64,000 nt of DNA, taken from contig CBDEUH010000004.1 of the NCBI GenBank assembly GCA_965243255.1, forward strand, positions 2,356,001-2,420,000, given 5' to 3'. This DNA comes from Bin87 sp965243255. GTDB taxonomy: Bacteria; Chloroflexota; Dehalococcoidia; Lucifugimonadales; UBA3495. Shown here piece after piece: positions 7,874 through 16,308 of the stretch (the first letter of the stretch is position 1; each line of letters starts with the position of its first letter). The translations under genes and the position numbers were made by a program. Below the pieces are notes generated by a model. That model was not told the DNA's origin. It searched no databases and was given only the letters and a program-made list of their open reading frames with translations.

Positions 7874-8746
7874 TCAAGCTCGACGGAGCTTCGGGTCCAG
7901 ATAGTCCCGTAGCCAATCGCCGAAGAAATTGAACGCCATCACCACTATGGTTATCGCCACGCCGGGGAACAGGGACAGCCACCACATATCCAGGATGACG
8001 TTGCGTCCCTCGGATACCATGATGCCCCAGGCCGGCGAGCCGGGCGCCAATCCCAACCCCAGGAAGCTCAGGGAGGCTTCCAGCAGGATCACTTGCCCCA
8101 CCTGGAGGCTGGTCAGCACCATCAGGGTATTGACCACGTTGGGAAAGATGTGCCGGATAATGATTACCGGAGAACTCACTCCCGCGATCCTGGCCAGAAC
8201 TACGTAGTCTCGCTCCCTAATGCTCAGGGTATCACCGCGTATCATTCTCGCGAACCTAGCCCAGACCGTGACCGCCACCGCGATGATGATATTCTCCGTG
8301 CCCTGGCCCAGCAGGACCACGATGACCAGGGCTACCAGGATAGTCGGGAATCCCATGACGGCGTCAGCGATCCGCATGATGGCGGCGCCGATTATGCCTC
8401 CCAGATAGCCGGCAATCAGGCCCAGGACGGTGCCTACCAATGCACCGGTAGCCAAGGCTACCAGGCTAATGTAAACCGTGGTGCGGGCGCCGAAGATCAG
8501 CCGACTCAACATATCCCGGCCCAGGATGTCCGTACCCAGCAGGTACTCGCTCGTTTGAAACGGCGCGATGCGGCTGTTGATGACGTCCTTGTCGGTAGGG
8601 TCGTAAGGGGACAACACCGGCGCCAGCGCAGAGCACACCAGCAGTACGGTCAGGATCACAATGGGTACCCAGGGCAGCTTGGTCTCGCTGACCCGCTTTT
8701 TTAGTTGACCGAGCCGACTAGCCTCGGTTACTGCCGTTTGCGCCAT
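7874..8746 (-). CDS. ABC transporter permease, DppC/OppC type
   Basis: A 290-residue inner-membrane permease of the peptide/nickel family. It has an N-terminal membrane segment (LPWVPIVILTVLLVC), SPYDPTDKD with GTDILGRDMLSRLIFGAR typical of OppC/DppC, and the cytoplasmic coupling loop VVLARIAGVSSPVIIIRHIFPNVVNTL around residue 200, where the ATPase docks. About six membrane segments are visible. It follows the DppB-type gene by 18 bases, and both lie downstream of a binding-protein gene. No ATPase gene is adjacent, so ATP-binding subunits must be encoded elsewhere. Confidence 0.92.
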   Translation of the reverse strand: MAQTAVTEASRLGQLKKRVSETKLPWVPIVILTVLLVCSALAPVLSPYDPTDKDVINSRIAPFQTSEYLLGTDILGRDMLSRLIFGARTTVYISLVALATGALVGTVLGLIAGYLGGIIGAAIMRIADAVMGFPTILVALVIVVLLGQGTENIIIAVAVTVWARFARMIRGDTLSIRERDYVVLARIAGVSSPVIIIRHIFPNVVNTLMVLTSLQVGQVILLEASLSFLGLGLAPGSPAWGIMVSEGRNVILDMWWLSLFPGVAITIVVMAFNFFGDWLRDYLDPKLRRA

Positions 8747-8764
8747 TCCCAGTTTTCTCCCGGT

Positions 8765-9682
8765 TTACTCAATCCTGATCCTCGGGTCCACGTATACATA
8801 GAGGATGTCCACGAAAAGGGAAGTGAGGATGTAAAAGAAACCGGAGGTCAGCACGGTGGCTTCCACAATGGGGAAGTTGCGCTGGGCCACTCCCTCCAGC
8901 ATCAAACGTCCCACGCCGGGCCAGGCGAACACTACCTCCACGACGATGGCGCCGTTGAGCAGCCCGGCCAGGCTGATGCCGCCGAAGGTTATCAGGGGAA
9001 TCAGCGCGTTCCTCAAAGCGTGTTTCCAGATGACCAGCTTCTCCGTCAAGCCCTTAACCCGGGCAAACTTGACGAACTCGCTGTCCAATACCTCCAACAT
9101 GCTGGAGCGGGCCAGGCGCATCATGCCGGCCATGATGGACCAGGCCAGCACGAAGGCGGGCAGTACGAAGTGAGATGGCCCTCCTCGGCCGTAGGTCGGC
9201 AACCACTGGAGGATTGCGCCGAACAGCAGAATGAGCATGATCGCCACCCAGAACTGGGGCGCGCCGATCCCGGCGATGGCGAAGAGCTTGCAGGCTTTGT
9301 CCAGAATTGAGTCCCGCTTAACCGCGGACAGGATGCCCAGGGGCACCCCCATTAATATCGCCAGGAGCATTCCCACCGCCGCTAACTGGAGGGTAGCGGG
9401 AATCCGCTCCAGCAGAACGTCCCGCGCCGGGCGCCGGGTGGTGATGGAGTGGCCGAAGTCGCCCTGCACCGCATTCAGAAGGAAGGTGCCGTACTGGATC
9501 AGGATCGGCCGGTCCAAGCCCAAGTTTTCCCGAAGCTGTTCGTAGTCAGCGGTCGTCGCTTCCGGTGGCAACAGCAACAGCGCCGGGTCACCCGACAGGT
9601 GGACGCTCATAAAGATAATCAGACTGAGGGCCAGCAGGGCGATCAGGCCCTGGATTACCCTGGACAGAATGTAACGCTGCAT
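8765..9682 (-). CDS. ABC transporter permease, DppB/OppB type
   Basis: A 305-residue permease of the peptide/nickel family. The N-terminal RYILSRVIQGLIALLALSLI segment, GDFGHSITTRRPARDVLLERIPATLQL motif region, and the EAA-like loop EFVKFARVKGLTEKLVIWKHALRNALIPL near residue 220 are diagnostic, as is the final VDILYVYVDPRIR. Six membrane segments are expected. With the DppC-type partner it forms the channel for di-/oligopeptides or other small solutes delivered by the nearby lipoproteins. A long hairpin lies between it and the upstream binding-protein gene and may lower permease expression relative to the binding protein. Confidence 0.93.
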   Translation of the reverse strand: MQRYILSRVIQGLIALLALSLIIFMSVHLSGDPALLLLPPEATTADYEQLRENLGLDRPILIQYGTFLLNAVQGDFGHSITTRRPARDVLLERIPATLQLAAVGMLLAILMGVPLGILSAVKRDSILDKACKLFAIAGIGAPQFWVAIMLILLFGAILQWLPTYGRGGPSHFVLPAFVLAWSIMAGMMRLARSSMLEVLDSEFVKFARVKGLTEKLVIWKHALRNALIPLITFGGISLAGLLNGAIVVEVVFAWPGVGRLMLEGVAQRNFPIVEATVLTSGFFYILTSLFVDILYVYVDPRIRIE

Positions 9683-9798
9683 TAGCTCCCCTTGCCTGCG
9701 GGTACGTCCAATCCCTCACCGGGATCACGGAGTCGCGATCCGGCATTTACAGAACGAGCCGAGTATATCAACCAACGGCTCAGGTGGCGTCGATTGGC

Positions 9799-9844
9799 TT
9801 CGCCGGTCTGGGGTCGCATGCCGGTGCTCCCCGAAGCCGGCGAA
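9799..9844 (-). terminator. Long intercistronic hairpin between binding protein and permease genes
   Basis: An 8-bp perfect outer stem (TTCGCCGG with CCGGCGAA) encloses an inner GGGG/CCCC stem. It lies in the roughly 200-base gap between the binding-protein stop and the DppB start. No T-run follows, so it is better read as an attenuating or RNA-stabilising hairpin than a full terminator. Nothing else is seen in that gap. Confidence 0.45.
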
Positions 9845-9883
9845 ATTCCAACAAACAAGCCACTGATGACCAGTGCCTAGACC

Positions 9884-11638
9884 CTACTGATGTAGGGTCA
9901 CCGTCCACAGTGCCGTCGGGTACGGGCCCAGTGGCCAGGGTTGATAGGCATCGATGCGACTGCTCAGCCCAAAGGGCAGGTTGGTGTAGATGGTGCTGAA
10001 GGAATAGTGCTCCTCCCAGGACGCCCGGTACATCTTGTTGTAGGCGTCTTGGCGTAGGGCCGGGTCCATCACCGACAACCCTTCATCTGCTATCTTGACC
10101 AACTCCGGGTCCTCTGATTGACGCAGGCTGGAATCCAGATAGTGCATGCTGCGGACCAGGCTACCTCCGTCCCAACGACCCTCGTTGCTGCGGAAGTAAA
10201 CATGTCCATCCAGTTCGCGGTTGCGCACGCGCTCGCGGATGCTGACGTTCTGGCCCGCTTCGACGGTTACATCCAGTCCAAGATTGTCCTGCCACATCTG
10301 GGCGATCAGCTCAGCGTGTTCCACCATGAATGGAGTGTCGCTGGCCTGCCAGGTGTACAGGGTGAAGGCAGGGTAGCCTTCGCCACCGGGGTAACCGGCT
10401 TCGGCCAACAGTTCCCTGGCTCTCTCCGGGTCATACGGCGTGGCGTCCAGTTCGGGGCTGTACCCCAGCGTGCTGGGCGTCACCGCCTCGAAGCCGGCCA
10501 AGCCAGCGCCTTCGGTGCCGCCGTAAAGGTTATCCCGGATCAGCTCCTTGTCGATGGCGTAGTCCAGCGCATAGCGCACCCGCTTATCGTTGCAGGGCAG
10601 CTCCGGAATCCAGCATCCGATGGGGCGCACCTGGGTGTAGGATGCTTCCTCAATCCAGACATATCGGCCGCCGGCAGCTTCTACCCTCTCCCTGGATTGC
10701 AGGGTCACCTCAACAATGTCGGCCTCCCCGGCCAGCAGGGCGGAAACCCTGGTAGACTCCTCGGGCACCAGCCGCATATCCAGCGTCTGGAAATTCATCC
10801 GCCGGTCTTCGGGATAACCGTTGTCAGGGTTGTAGTAGTAATCCGGGAATCGCTCGAACAGCAACTGCTCGGAACGTTTGAAGTCAATCAGCCGGAATGG
10901 GCCCGCGCCGATGGGAGCGTCAGCGTAGGCATCCTCTCCCACCTCTTCGTGGTACTTCTGGGGTATGATCGAGCCGCCGTCGGAGGAGGACTGCAGAGCG
11001 GAGTAGGTGAACGGGAACGACGACGAGAGCTTGTTATGGGTGACCTCGATGGTCTCCGGCCCGGTGATCTCGATTCTGTCCGTCAAGCGGGACCAGTTGA
11101 TGGCTCCAGTGCTGGTGGCCTCGTCTTCAGCTTCGGGGCCGAAGTAGCGTTGGAAGCTGAATTCGACGTCGTTGATGGTTAGCTGATCCCCGTTGTGGAA
11201 GGTCGCTGGGTGATCGGAGGGGATGGTCATGGACCAGGTGAACCCGTCTTCGGAAACTTCCCAGGCCGAGGCAATGCCCGGCACCATCTGGGTATCGTGG
11301 TTGCCCTCAACGAGCAGAGCGTGCAGGGCGCGCTGGTAGGTGGTTTCGCCAAGGCCGAGGGTGTACCTCGGCTCGAAGGCTTCGGTCCCGAACACCGTCT
11401 GCATTATGGTTACTTTACCAGACACTTCCGCTGACGAAGGGGGAGCAGCCGGCACCTCGGTAGCCACGGATGCGGCGGCTGCCGGAGCCGTGGTCGCCGC
11501 TGGAGCTGCCGCCGGGGCTGTGGTGGCCGGTGGAGCTTCGGGAGTTGCCCCGCCGCCACAAGCCGATATAATCAAGGCGAAACCGCCCAAGAGGGCCACC
11601 ATCCAGATTTTGGAATGAAATCTCTTTCGGATATGCAT
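9884..11638 (-). CDS. ABC transporter substrate-binding lipoprotein, family 5 (first paralog)
   Basis: A 584-residue extracytoplasmic solute-binding lipoprotein of the DppA/OppA type. MHIRKRF is followed by a hydrophobic stretch and the lipobox LIISAC, then an Ala/Pro/Thr-rich linker of about 50 residues. VPGIASAWEVSEDGFTWSMTI and FHNGDQLTINDVEFSFQR are the family 5 signature region, and KRVRYALDYAIDKELI is the conserved segment near residue 310. GGGAGGAAC precedes the ATG; an in-frame extension of 29 codons upstream looks non-coding. It feeds the two permeases downstream. A close paralog is encoded just upstream, so this locus has two binding proteins per permease pair. The ligand is unknown. 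Confidence 0.93.
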   Translation of the reverse strand: MHIRKRFHSKIWMVALLGGFALIISACGGGATPEAPPATTAPAAAPAATTAPAAAASVATEVPAAPPSSAEVSGKVTIMQTVFGTEAFEPRYTLGLGETTYQRALHALLVEGNHDTQMVPGIASAWEVSEDGFTWSMTIPSDHPATFHNGDQLTINDVEFSFQRYFGPEAEDEATSTGAINWSRLTDRIEITGPETIEVTHNKLSSSFPFTYSALQSSSDGGSIIPQKYHEEVGEDAYADAPIGAGPFRLIDFKRSEQLLFERFPDYYYNPDNGYPEDRRMNFQTLDMRLVPEESTRVSALLAGEADIVEVTLQSRERVEAAGGRYVWIEEASYTQVRPIGCWIPELPCNDKRVRYALDYAIDKELIRDNLYGGTEGAGLAGFEAVTPSTLGYSPELDATPYDPERARELLAEAGYPGGEGYPAFTLYTWQASDTPFMVEHAELIAQMWQDNLGLDVTVEAGQNVSIRERVRNRELDGHVYFRSNEGRWDGGSLVRSMHYLDSSLRQSEDPELVKIADEGLSVMDPALRQDAYNKMYRASWEEHYSFSTIYTNLPFGLSSRIDAYQPWPLGPYPTALWTVTLHQ

Positions 11639-11685
11639 ACTAGTTCCTCCCCTCGGTCGGCGTTGAACGGTCAGGATCCCTTGGC

Positions 11686-11916
11686 ATGAAGTGGCTCTAT
11701 GTCGCGTTAGCCTTGGTGGGGGCACTGATACCAGTCGCCTGGGTCTATCTGGACCACCTGTCCCTGGCCGTGCCTGGAGCCTTTATCGATCTGGGACTGC
11801 TACTCTTCTCCTTTGGCCTGGCGTTGCTTTTCATACCTGTTGGGGTGGTGGGCGGCATTTCAATCGCCGGGCTGCTGCACTTCGGCTGGTACATGGCCCG
11901 TCGCTTAGCTCGATGA
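11686..11916 (+). CDS. Small two-helix membrane protein, unknown
   Basis: A 76-codon frame on the strand opposite the two binding-protein genes, filling the gap between them. The product is very hydrophobic, with one segment near residues 3-22 and a second, longer one near residues 30-68, ending RRLAR, a positive-inside tail. AGGAT lies nine bases before the ATG. I do not recognise the family. It could be a real small membrane protein or a chance frame in GC-rich DNA; hydrophobic composition and a clean start and stop favour the first, but no homology is known to me. Confidence 0.45.
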   Translation: MKWLYVALALVGALIPVAWVYLDHLSLAVPGAFIDLGLLLFSFGLALLFIPVGVVGGISIAGLLHFGWYMARRLAR

Positions 11917-12009
11917 GTGGGCGGGTATAAACAGCCCAGGCAAGAACGGGTGCGCCGCCGCGAAGCCGCCGGTCGGCAGCTAAGCGACGGCGGCGGCAGG
12001 GATGCGGTT

Positions 12010-13758
12010 CTACTTCAGCGTCACCGTCCAGAGAGCGCTGGCGTATGGCCCCAGAGGCCACGGCTCCCAGGTGGCGATGCGCTCGCTCACTGCCCAGGGC
12101 AGGTTCACGTATATGGGACTCCAGTAGTAATGCTCCTCCCAGATGGCGCGATACGCCCGGTTGTAGGCGTCGTGCCGTTTGTCCGGCTCCAACACCGCCA
12201 GGGCTTCATTGACAATGGCGAACAGCTCCGGAGAATCCATCAGCCGGTTGGGGTTCTCCGGGTCGGTGGCGCTGCGCATCAGGCTTCCGCCATCGAACCT
12301 AGCCTCATTGCTGCGGAAGTAAACGTCACCGTCCAGTTCTCGATTCCTGGCCTGCTGCCGGACGGCGGTGGGGTCGCCCACAACCACCGTGACCTCCAGC
12401 CCCAGGTTGTCCTTCCACATCTCGGCGATCAACTCGGCCTGCTCCGGTTGCAGCGGCACGTCGCCGCCGTTCCAGGTATGAATCTTGAAAGCTGGGAAGC
12501 CCTCACCGCCGGGGTAACCGGCATCGGCTAGAAGTTGCCTGGCCTGTTCAGGGTCGAAGGGCAGGGAATCGAGTTCAGGGCTGTAACCCAGGGCGTTAGG
12601 GGTGGCCGCCTCAAATCCGCCCAGGCGAGCAACGTCCGTGCCGCCATAGAGCTTGTCCCGAATCAATTCCTTGTCCACGGCATAGTCCAGTGCGTAACGC
12701 ACGCGCTTGTCGCTGCAGGGAAGTTCCGGCTTCCAGCATCCCATCGGCCTGACCTGGGAATAGGAGGCTTCGGGAATAAAGACCAAACGGCCGCCTCCGG
12801 ATTCCACCTGGCTGCGGGCGTTCAGGCTGGCCTCAGCCATGTCCGCCTGACCGGCCCTCAGGGCCGAAACCCGGGTGGATTCTTCCGTCACCAACCGCGC
12901 GTCCATGGTCTTGAATTGCATCCTGCGATCTTCATGGAAGCCGTTTTCCGGCGTGAAGTAATAGTCGTCGAAACGCTCGAAGAGCATCTGCTCTGAGGGC
13001 TTGTAGTCAACCAGCATCAAGGGGCCCGCAGCCACCGGCTTGGCCTCCCATCCCGCCTTGCCTCCCACCGATTCCCAGTAATTCTTGGGCAGGACCGCTC
13101 CATGGGCGTCGGAGGAATGAAGCTGCGACAACAGGAACGGGTAGGTGGCGTTGGGTTCGGTCTGGGTTACGACCAAGGTGTTGGGGCCGGTAATTTCCTG
13201 ACTGACGGTACGCTTGGACTGCTGGATGAAAATACTGTGAATGGCGTTTTCCGCAGCTTCGGGACCGTGGTGCCGGTCCAGTGTGAATTGAATGTCGTCA
13301 ATGGTCAGATCGTCGCCATTGTGGAACTTCACGCCATCTCGGATGGTCCAGGTCCACTGGAGACCGTCCTCCGACAATTCCCAGCTCTGGGCAATGCCTG
13401 GGATCATCTCGGTCTTCTCGTTACCCGCAATCAGCCAGCCGTGCAACATGCGGTGTTGCGTCATGATCTGGCCGGAGGCGTCCCTGGGCTCAAAAGCCTG
13501 GGTGCCCCAGTCGGCCACCATCATCGTGACCATCCCCGAGACTTCGGCCGGCGCGGCCGGCGCGGACCCCGCCGAGGCGGGCACGGCCGTAGGCGCGCTG
13601 GCATCCTGGGCGGCCGGCGCTGAAGTGGCGGCAGATGTCTCCGGCGCTGCGGCTGGCTCTGGGCTGGAGCCGGCGCACCCTATGACTAAAATCAGGGCGG
13701 CGGCAAGTGACACGCAGAGTAGGATATTGTGGCCTGATGTAATCCCGCGATTGTGCAT
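12010..13758 (-). CDS. ABC transporter substrate-binding lipoprotein, family 5 (second paralog)
   Basis: A 582-residue binding lipoprotein of the peptide/nickel family. The signal peptide ends in lipobox LVIGCAG, followed by an Ala/Pro/Ser-rich linker. IPGIAQSWELSEDGLQWTWTI and FHNGDDLTIDDIQFTLDRH give the family 5 signature, and KRVRYALDYAVDKELIRDKLYGG matches the neighbouring paralog nearly residue for residue. AGGGAGG is six bases from the ATG. The two proteins align along their whole length, which points to local duplication with divergence in linker and ligand-binding parts. It probably shares the permeases at 7874-9682. The region upstream is long and non-coding, so this may be the first gene of the unit. 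Confidence 0.93.
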   Translation of the reverse strand: MHNRGITSGHNILLCVSLAAALILVIGCAGSSPEPAAAPETSAATSAPAAQDASAPTAVPASAGSAPAAPAEVSGMVTMMVADWGTQAFEPRDASGQIMTQHRMLHGWLIAGNEKTEMIPGIAQSWELSEDGLQWTWTIRDGVKFHNGDDLTIDDIQFTLDRHHGPEAAENAIHSIFIQQSKRTVSQEITGPNTLVVTQTEPNATYPFLLSQLHSSDAHGAVLPKNYWESVGGKAGWEAKPVAAGPLMLVDYKPSEQMLFERFDDYYFTPENGFHEDRRMQFKTMDARLVTEESTRVSALRAGQADMAEASLNARSQVESGGGRLVFIPEASYSQVRPMGCWKPELPCSDKRVRYALDYAVDKELIRDKLYGGTDVARLGGFEAATPNALGYSPELDSLPFDPEQARQLLADAGYPGGEGFPAFKIHTWNGGDVPLQPEQAELIAEMWKDNLGLEVTVVVGDPTAVRQQARNRELDGDVYFRSNEARFDGGSLMRSATDPENPNRLMDSPELFAIVNEALAVLEPDKRHDAYNRAYRAIWEEHYYWSPIYVNLPWAVSERIATWEPWPLGPYASALWTVTLK

Positions 13759-14284
13759 GCTGCCTCCCTGTTTGGAGCATTCCCAGCGTTCACGATAAGA
13801 CGCTGAAATTGTCCAAGACCAGTAATATTCAGTCGGTAAATCTTTGCAGAATCAGTGGTATCCGTCCCGTCTTTTAACATAAGCGCCCCTAATCCGTCAA
13901 TTTGCTGTGTACCGGGGTTCCGAATGATGGCGGTAGATGACGATTTTGCAGCCGATTAACGACCCTTCGCCCGGTCACCGACCGAATCAACCACCGGCAA
14001 GGGTTCCCAGCCAACTCCCGCGCACTCCGGATGACCCGGCTCATGCCGGAATTGAGTCACATCCTCCGAAGGGTGCGCTCCACCCATCGCAACGCCCAGC
14101 TCGACAAGACAACCACCCAACCCATAGTGGCAGTTCAAAAGTGCGTTGCCCAGAGACCCCGTCCGCCAGCGTGCCATCCCGTATCCTCGGGCTTCGACAG
14201 AAAACCAAGCTCCTGCCTGGACGCCATTACATTCCTACTTATCTAGTAGGGATTTTGCGTATCGCGCTTCTCGCATTCAACATA
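13759..14284. other. Non-coding stretch upstream of binding-protein gene and downstream of tRNA-Ser
   Basis: No convincing gene is seen in about 525 bases. A minus-strand 73-codon frame (13956-14177) exists, but its product (MARWRTGSLGNALLNCHYG...) is unlike any family I know. The part next to 13759 is AT-richer and likely holds the promoter of the binding-protein gene. A perfect inverted repeat lies at 14234-14250. Confidence 0.5.
14234..14250 (-). terminator. Inverted repeat CCTACT-TATCT-AGTAGG downstream of tRNA-Ser
   Basis: A perfect 6-bp stem with a 5-base loop begins about 35 bases after the 3' end of the leftward tRNA gene, where a processing signal or terminator is expected. There is no strong T-run after it on the minus strand, so the assignment is weak. 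Confidence 0.3.
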
Positions 14285-14374
14285 TGGCGGAGAGGGCGGG
14301 ATTCGAACCCGCGAGAGGCGTTAACCCCTACGCGATTTCCAGTCGCGCCCATTCGTCCACTCTGGCACCTCTCC
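14285..14374 (-). tRNA. tRNA-Ser (anticodon GGA)
   Basis: A class II tRNA of 87 bases plus encoded CCA. Acceptor strands GGAGAGG and CCTCTCC pair perfectly with discriminator G. The anticodon arm is CGCGA-CTGGAAA-TCGCG, giving anticodon GGA (serine codons UCC/UCU). A long variable arm (TAGGGGTTAACGCCTC) and GGTTCGAATCC T-arm confirm the serine type. The 3' CCA is genomically encoded. The normal length and GGA anticodon exclude tRNA-Sec. Confidence 0.97.
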
Positions 14375-14389
14375 GCGCAAGGGGCCGCC

Positions 14390-14395
14390 ATTATA
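14390..14395 (-). promoter_or_regulatory. TATAAT -10 box of the tRNA-Ser gene
   Basis: A perfect TATAAT lies about 16 bases before the mature 5' end of the tRNA, the usual distance for a tRNA promoter. No clear -35 box is seen 17 bases further upstream. Confidence 0.55.
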
Positions 14396-14525
14396 ACACG
14401 GGCGAGGGTACGCCCACAGTGTGCTTCGACAGGTTCGCCATGAGCGGGGACGGGTTGACCGGGGCCGGCGCCGTTGGTAGTATCAGCGGGTTGTCTTATC
14501 CCACCTAACAGGAATAATCAGGCGA

Positions 14526-15458
14526 GTGAGGGTGATGCGCGGTATTTTGTTGAAGTTGGCCCGAATGCATTCCAGGCCGCTGCTGGTCGGCACGGTGGCG
14601 CTACTGCTGGGGCTGACGGCCATGGCCTGCGGGCAGGAGGAAACGCCGACGCTGCGGGTGGGCGGCATACCCGACCAGGACGCGCAACGGCTGGCCCGGC
14701 GTTACGAGATCTTCTCCAACTACCTCTCCCAACAGCTGGACGTGCCGGTGGAGTACGTGCCCAGCGTGTCGTACTCGGCGGTGGTTACAGCGTTCACGCA
14801 GGACGACGTGCAGCTGGCCTTCTTCGGGGCGCTGACAGGGGTGCAGGCGCGGATGCAGAATCCGGGCGCGCGGGCCATCGTGCAGCGGGCGCACGATGCC
14901 GAGTTTCACTCCAAGTACGTGGTGCGGGTGGACGACGAGTTCGCCGAGCTGGGCAGCCTGGATGACCTGGTGGGCAAGACGGGCGACCTGACCATCACCT
15001 TCGGCAGCGAGAGCTCGACGTCGGGGCACCTGATGCCGCGGTACTTCCTGGGGGAGGCCGGGATTGACGTCGCCAACGGGTTCCGGACGCCGCCGGGGTT
15101 CTCCGGGTCGCACGACAAGACGTGGCAGCTGGTGGCGGCCGGGTCGTACGACGTGGGGGCGCTGGCCGAGGACGTGTGGGAGCGGGCGGTAACGGAGGGC
15201 AAGGCGGACCCGTCGCAGGTGCGGGAGCTGGACACGACGCCGAACTATTACAACTACAACTGGACGGCGCGGGCGGATTTGGATGACGTGTACGGCGAGG
15301 GGTTCACCGACAAGGTGCAGGCGGCGCTGCTGGCGTTGAATCAGCAGGAGCACGGGGAGATCCTGGAGCTGTTCAGCACGGAGAGGTTCATCGCGACGGA
15401 GAACGCAAACTACGAGGCCATTGAAAGCGTGGCGCGGGAACTTGGCATAATACAATGA
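14526..15458 (+). CDS. phnD: Phosphate/phosphonate/phosphite ABC transporter binding lipoprotein (PhnD/PtxB type)
   Basis: A 310-residue periplasmic-type binding protein with a lipoprotein signal (lipobox LTAMAC near residue 35). LRVGGIPDQDAQRLARRYEIFSNYL, VEYVPSVSYSAVVTAF, LAFFGALTGVQA and FGSESSTSGHLMPRYF are the PhnD-family marks; the last binds the phosphonate group in known members. FSGSHDKTWQLVAAGSYDVGAL is the family's second half. The frame opens with GTG; an ATG nine bases later (14535), preceded by GAGG, is an equal alternative. It overlaps the next gene by four bases and starts a four-gene transporter operon. Ligand could be phosphonate, phosphite or phosphate ester. Confidence 0.9.
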   Translation: MRVMRGILLKLARMHSRPLLVGTVALLLGLTAMACGQEETPTLRVGGIPDQDAQRLARRYEIFSNYLSQQLDVPVEYVPSVSYSAVVTAFTQDDVQLAFFGALTGVQARMQNPGARAIVQRAHDAEFHSKYVVRVDDEFAELGSLDDLVGKTGDLTITFGSESSTSGHLMPRYFLGEAGIDVANGFRTPPGFSGSHDKTWQLVAAGSYDVGALAEDVWERAVTEGKADPSQVRELDTTPNYYNYNWTARADLDDVYGEGFTDKVQAALLALNQQEHGEILELFSTERFIATENANYEAIESVARELGIIQ

Positions 15459-16291
15459 GCGCAGTCCGCCCAGTGCGGACTGGCGAGCAGGTTGTTACGC
15501 CCGAGCCGCTTATCACTATAACGAGTGCGGCAAAAGTCTATGGAATAAACCGTGGCCTGTCGCCACTGAGCCTTGGCATAAACGCCGGCGAGCGGGTGGC
15601 GCTGGTTGGCCCTTCGGGGAGCGGAAAAACCACCCTGCTGCGCCTGCTGGCCGGCTCGCTGGTGGCCGACGGGGGCGCGGAGGCGGTTAGGATTGACGGC
15701 CGGGCGCCGGCGTCGTTGAAACCGGGGCGGGAGTTGGCGGCCCTGGTGGGAATCGTGAGCCAGCGGTTCGACCTGGTGCCCCATCTGCCGGCCCTGCACA
15801 ACGTCCTGGCCGGCCGGCTGGGCTACTGGAGCCTGGCGCGGGCGGTTACGTCGCTGGTTTGGCCGCTGGAGCGGCGAGCGGCGCAGGACACGCTGGCCCA
15901 GGTTGGACTGGCCGACAAGATCAACGAGCGTCCGGCGCACCTGTCCGGCGGCGAGCAGCAGCGGGTGGCCATCGCCAGGATGATGATGCAGTCGCCGCTG
16001 GTGGTGCTGGCCGACGAGCCGGTGGCGTCGCTGGACCCGGCGCGGGCCGAGGAAGTGATGGAGCTGCTGGTGGGCCTGACGGCGATGCAGAACCGCACGC
16101 TGATTGCCAGCCTGCACACGGCGTCATTGATACGACGTCACTTCACCCGCGTTATCGGCCTGCGGGAAAGCCGGCTGCAGTTCGACCTGCCGGCGGAACA
16201 GCTCACCGACGGGATTCTGGGCGAGCTGTACGACCTGAGCGCAGGGGACGACATGGAGCCGCTGGCGGGGTTGGCGGCACGAGACGGCTAG
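15455..16291 (+). CDS. phnC: Phosphonate-type ABC transporter ATP-binding protein
   Basis: A 278-residue ABC ATPase. Walker A is GPSGSGKTTLLRLL (about residues 49-62), the Q-loop lies in IVSQRFDLVPHL, the signature is HLSGGEQQRVAIARMMM, Walker B is PLVVLADEPVASLDP, and the switch His is in LIASLHTASL. VSQRFDLVPHLPALHNVLAGRLG is the PhnC-specific stretch. The ATG overlaps the binding-protein stop (ATGA), so translation is coupled. It powers the two permeases that follow. Confidence 0.92.
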   Translation: MSAVRPVRTGEQVVTPEPLITITSAAKVYGINRGLSPLSLGINAGERVALVGPSGSGKTTLLRLLAGSLVADGGAEAVRIDGRAPASLKPGRELAALVGIVSQRFDLVPHLPALHNVLAGRLGYWSLARAVTSLVWPLERRAAQDTLAQVGLADKINERPAHLSGGEQQRVAIARMMMQSPLVVLADEPVASLDPARAEEVMELLVGLTAMQNRTLIASLHTASLIRRHFTRVIGLRESRLQFDLPAEQLTDGILGELYDLSAGDDMEPLAGLAARDG

Positions 16292-16308
16292 TCGGCGGCC
16301 GTCGTCCG

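Noticed and set aside
13956..14177. A 73-codon minus-strand frame downstream of tRNA-Ser, considered as a gene or small RNA
   Set aside because: No family resemblance, no ribosome site, and no signature of SRP RNA, tmRNA or 6S RNA was seen.
14285..14374. tRNA considered as tRNA-Sec because of the selenoprotein candidates
   Set aside because: Anticodon is GGA and the acceptor stem has seven pairs, so it is an ordinary serine tRNA.
15859..16308. Upstream extension of the first PhnE-like frame inside phnC
   Set aside because: Out of frame with phnC, repetitive Ala/Gly/Arg product; family similarity starts at 16309.
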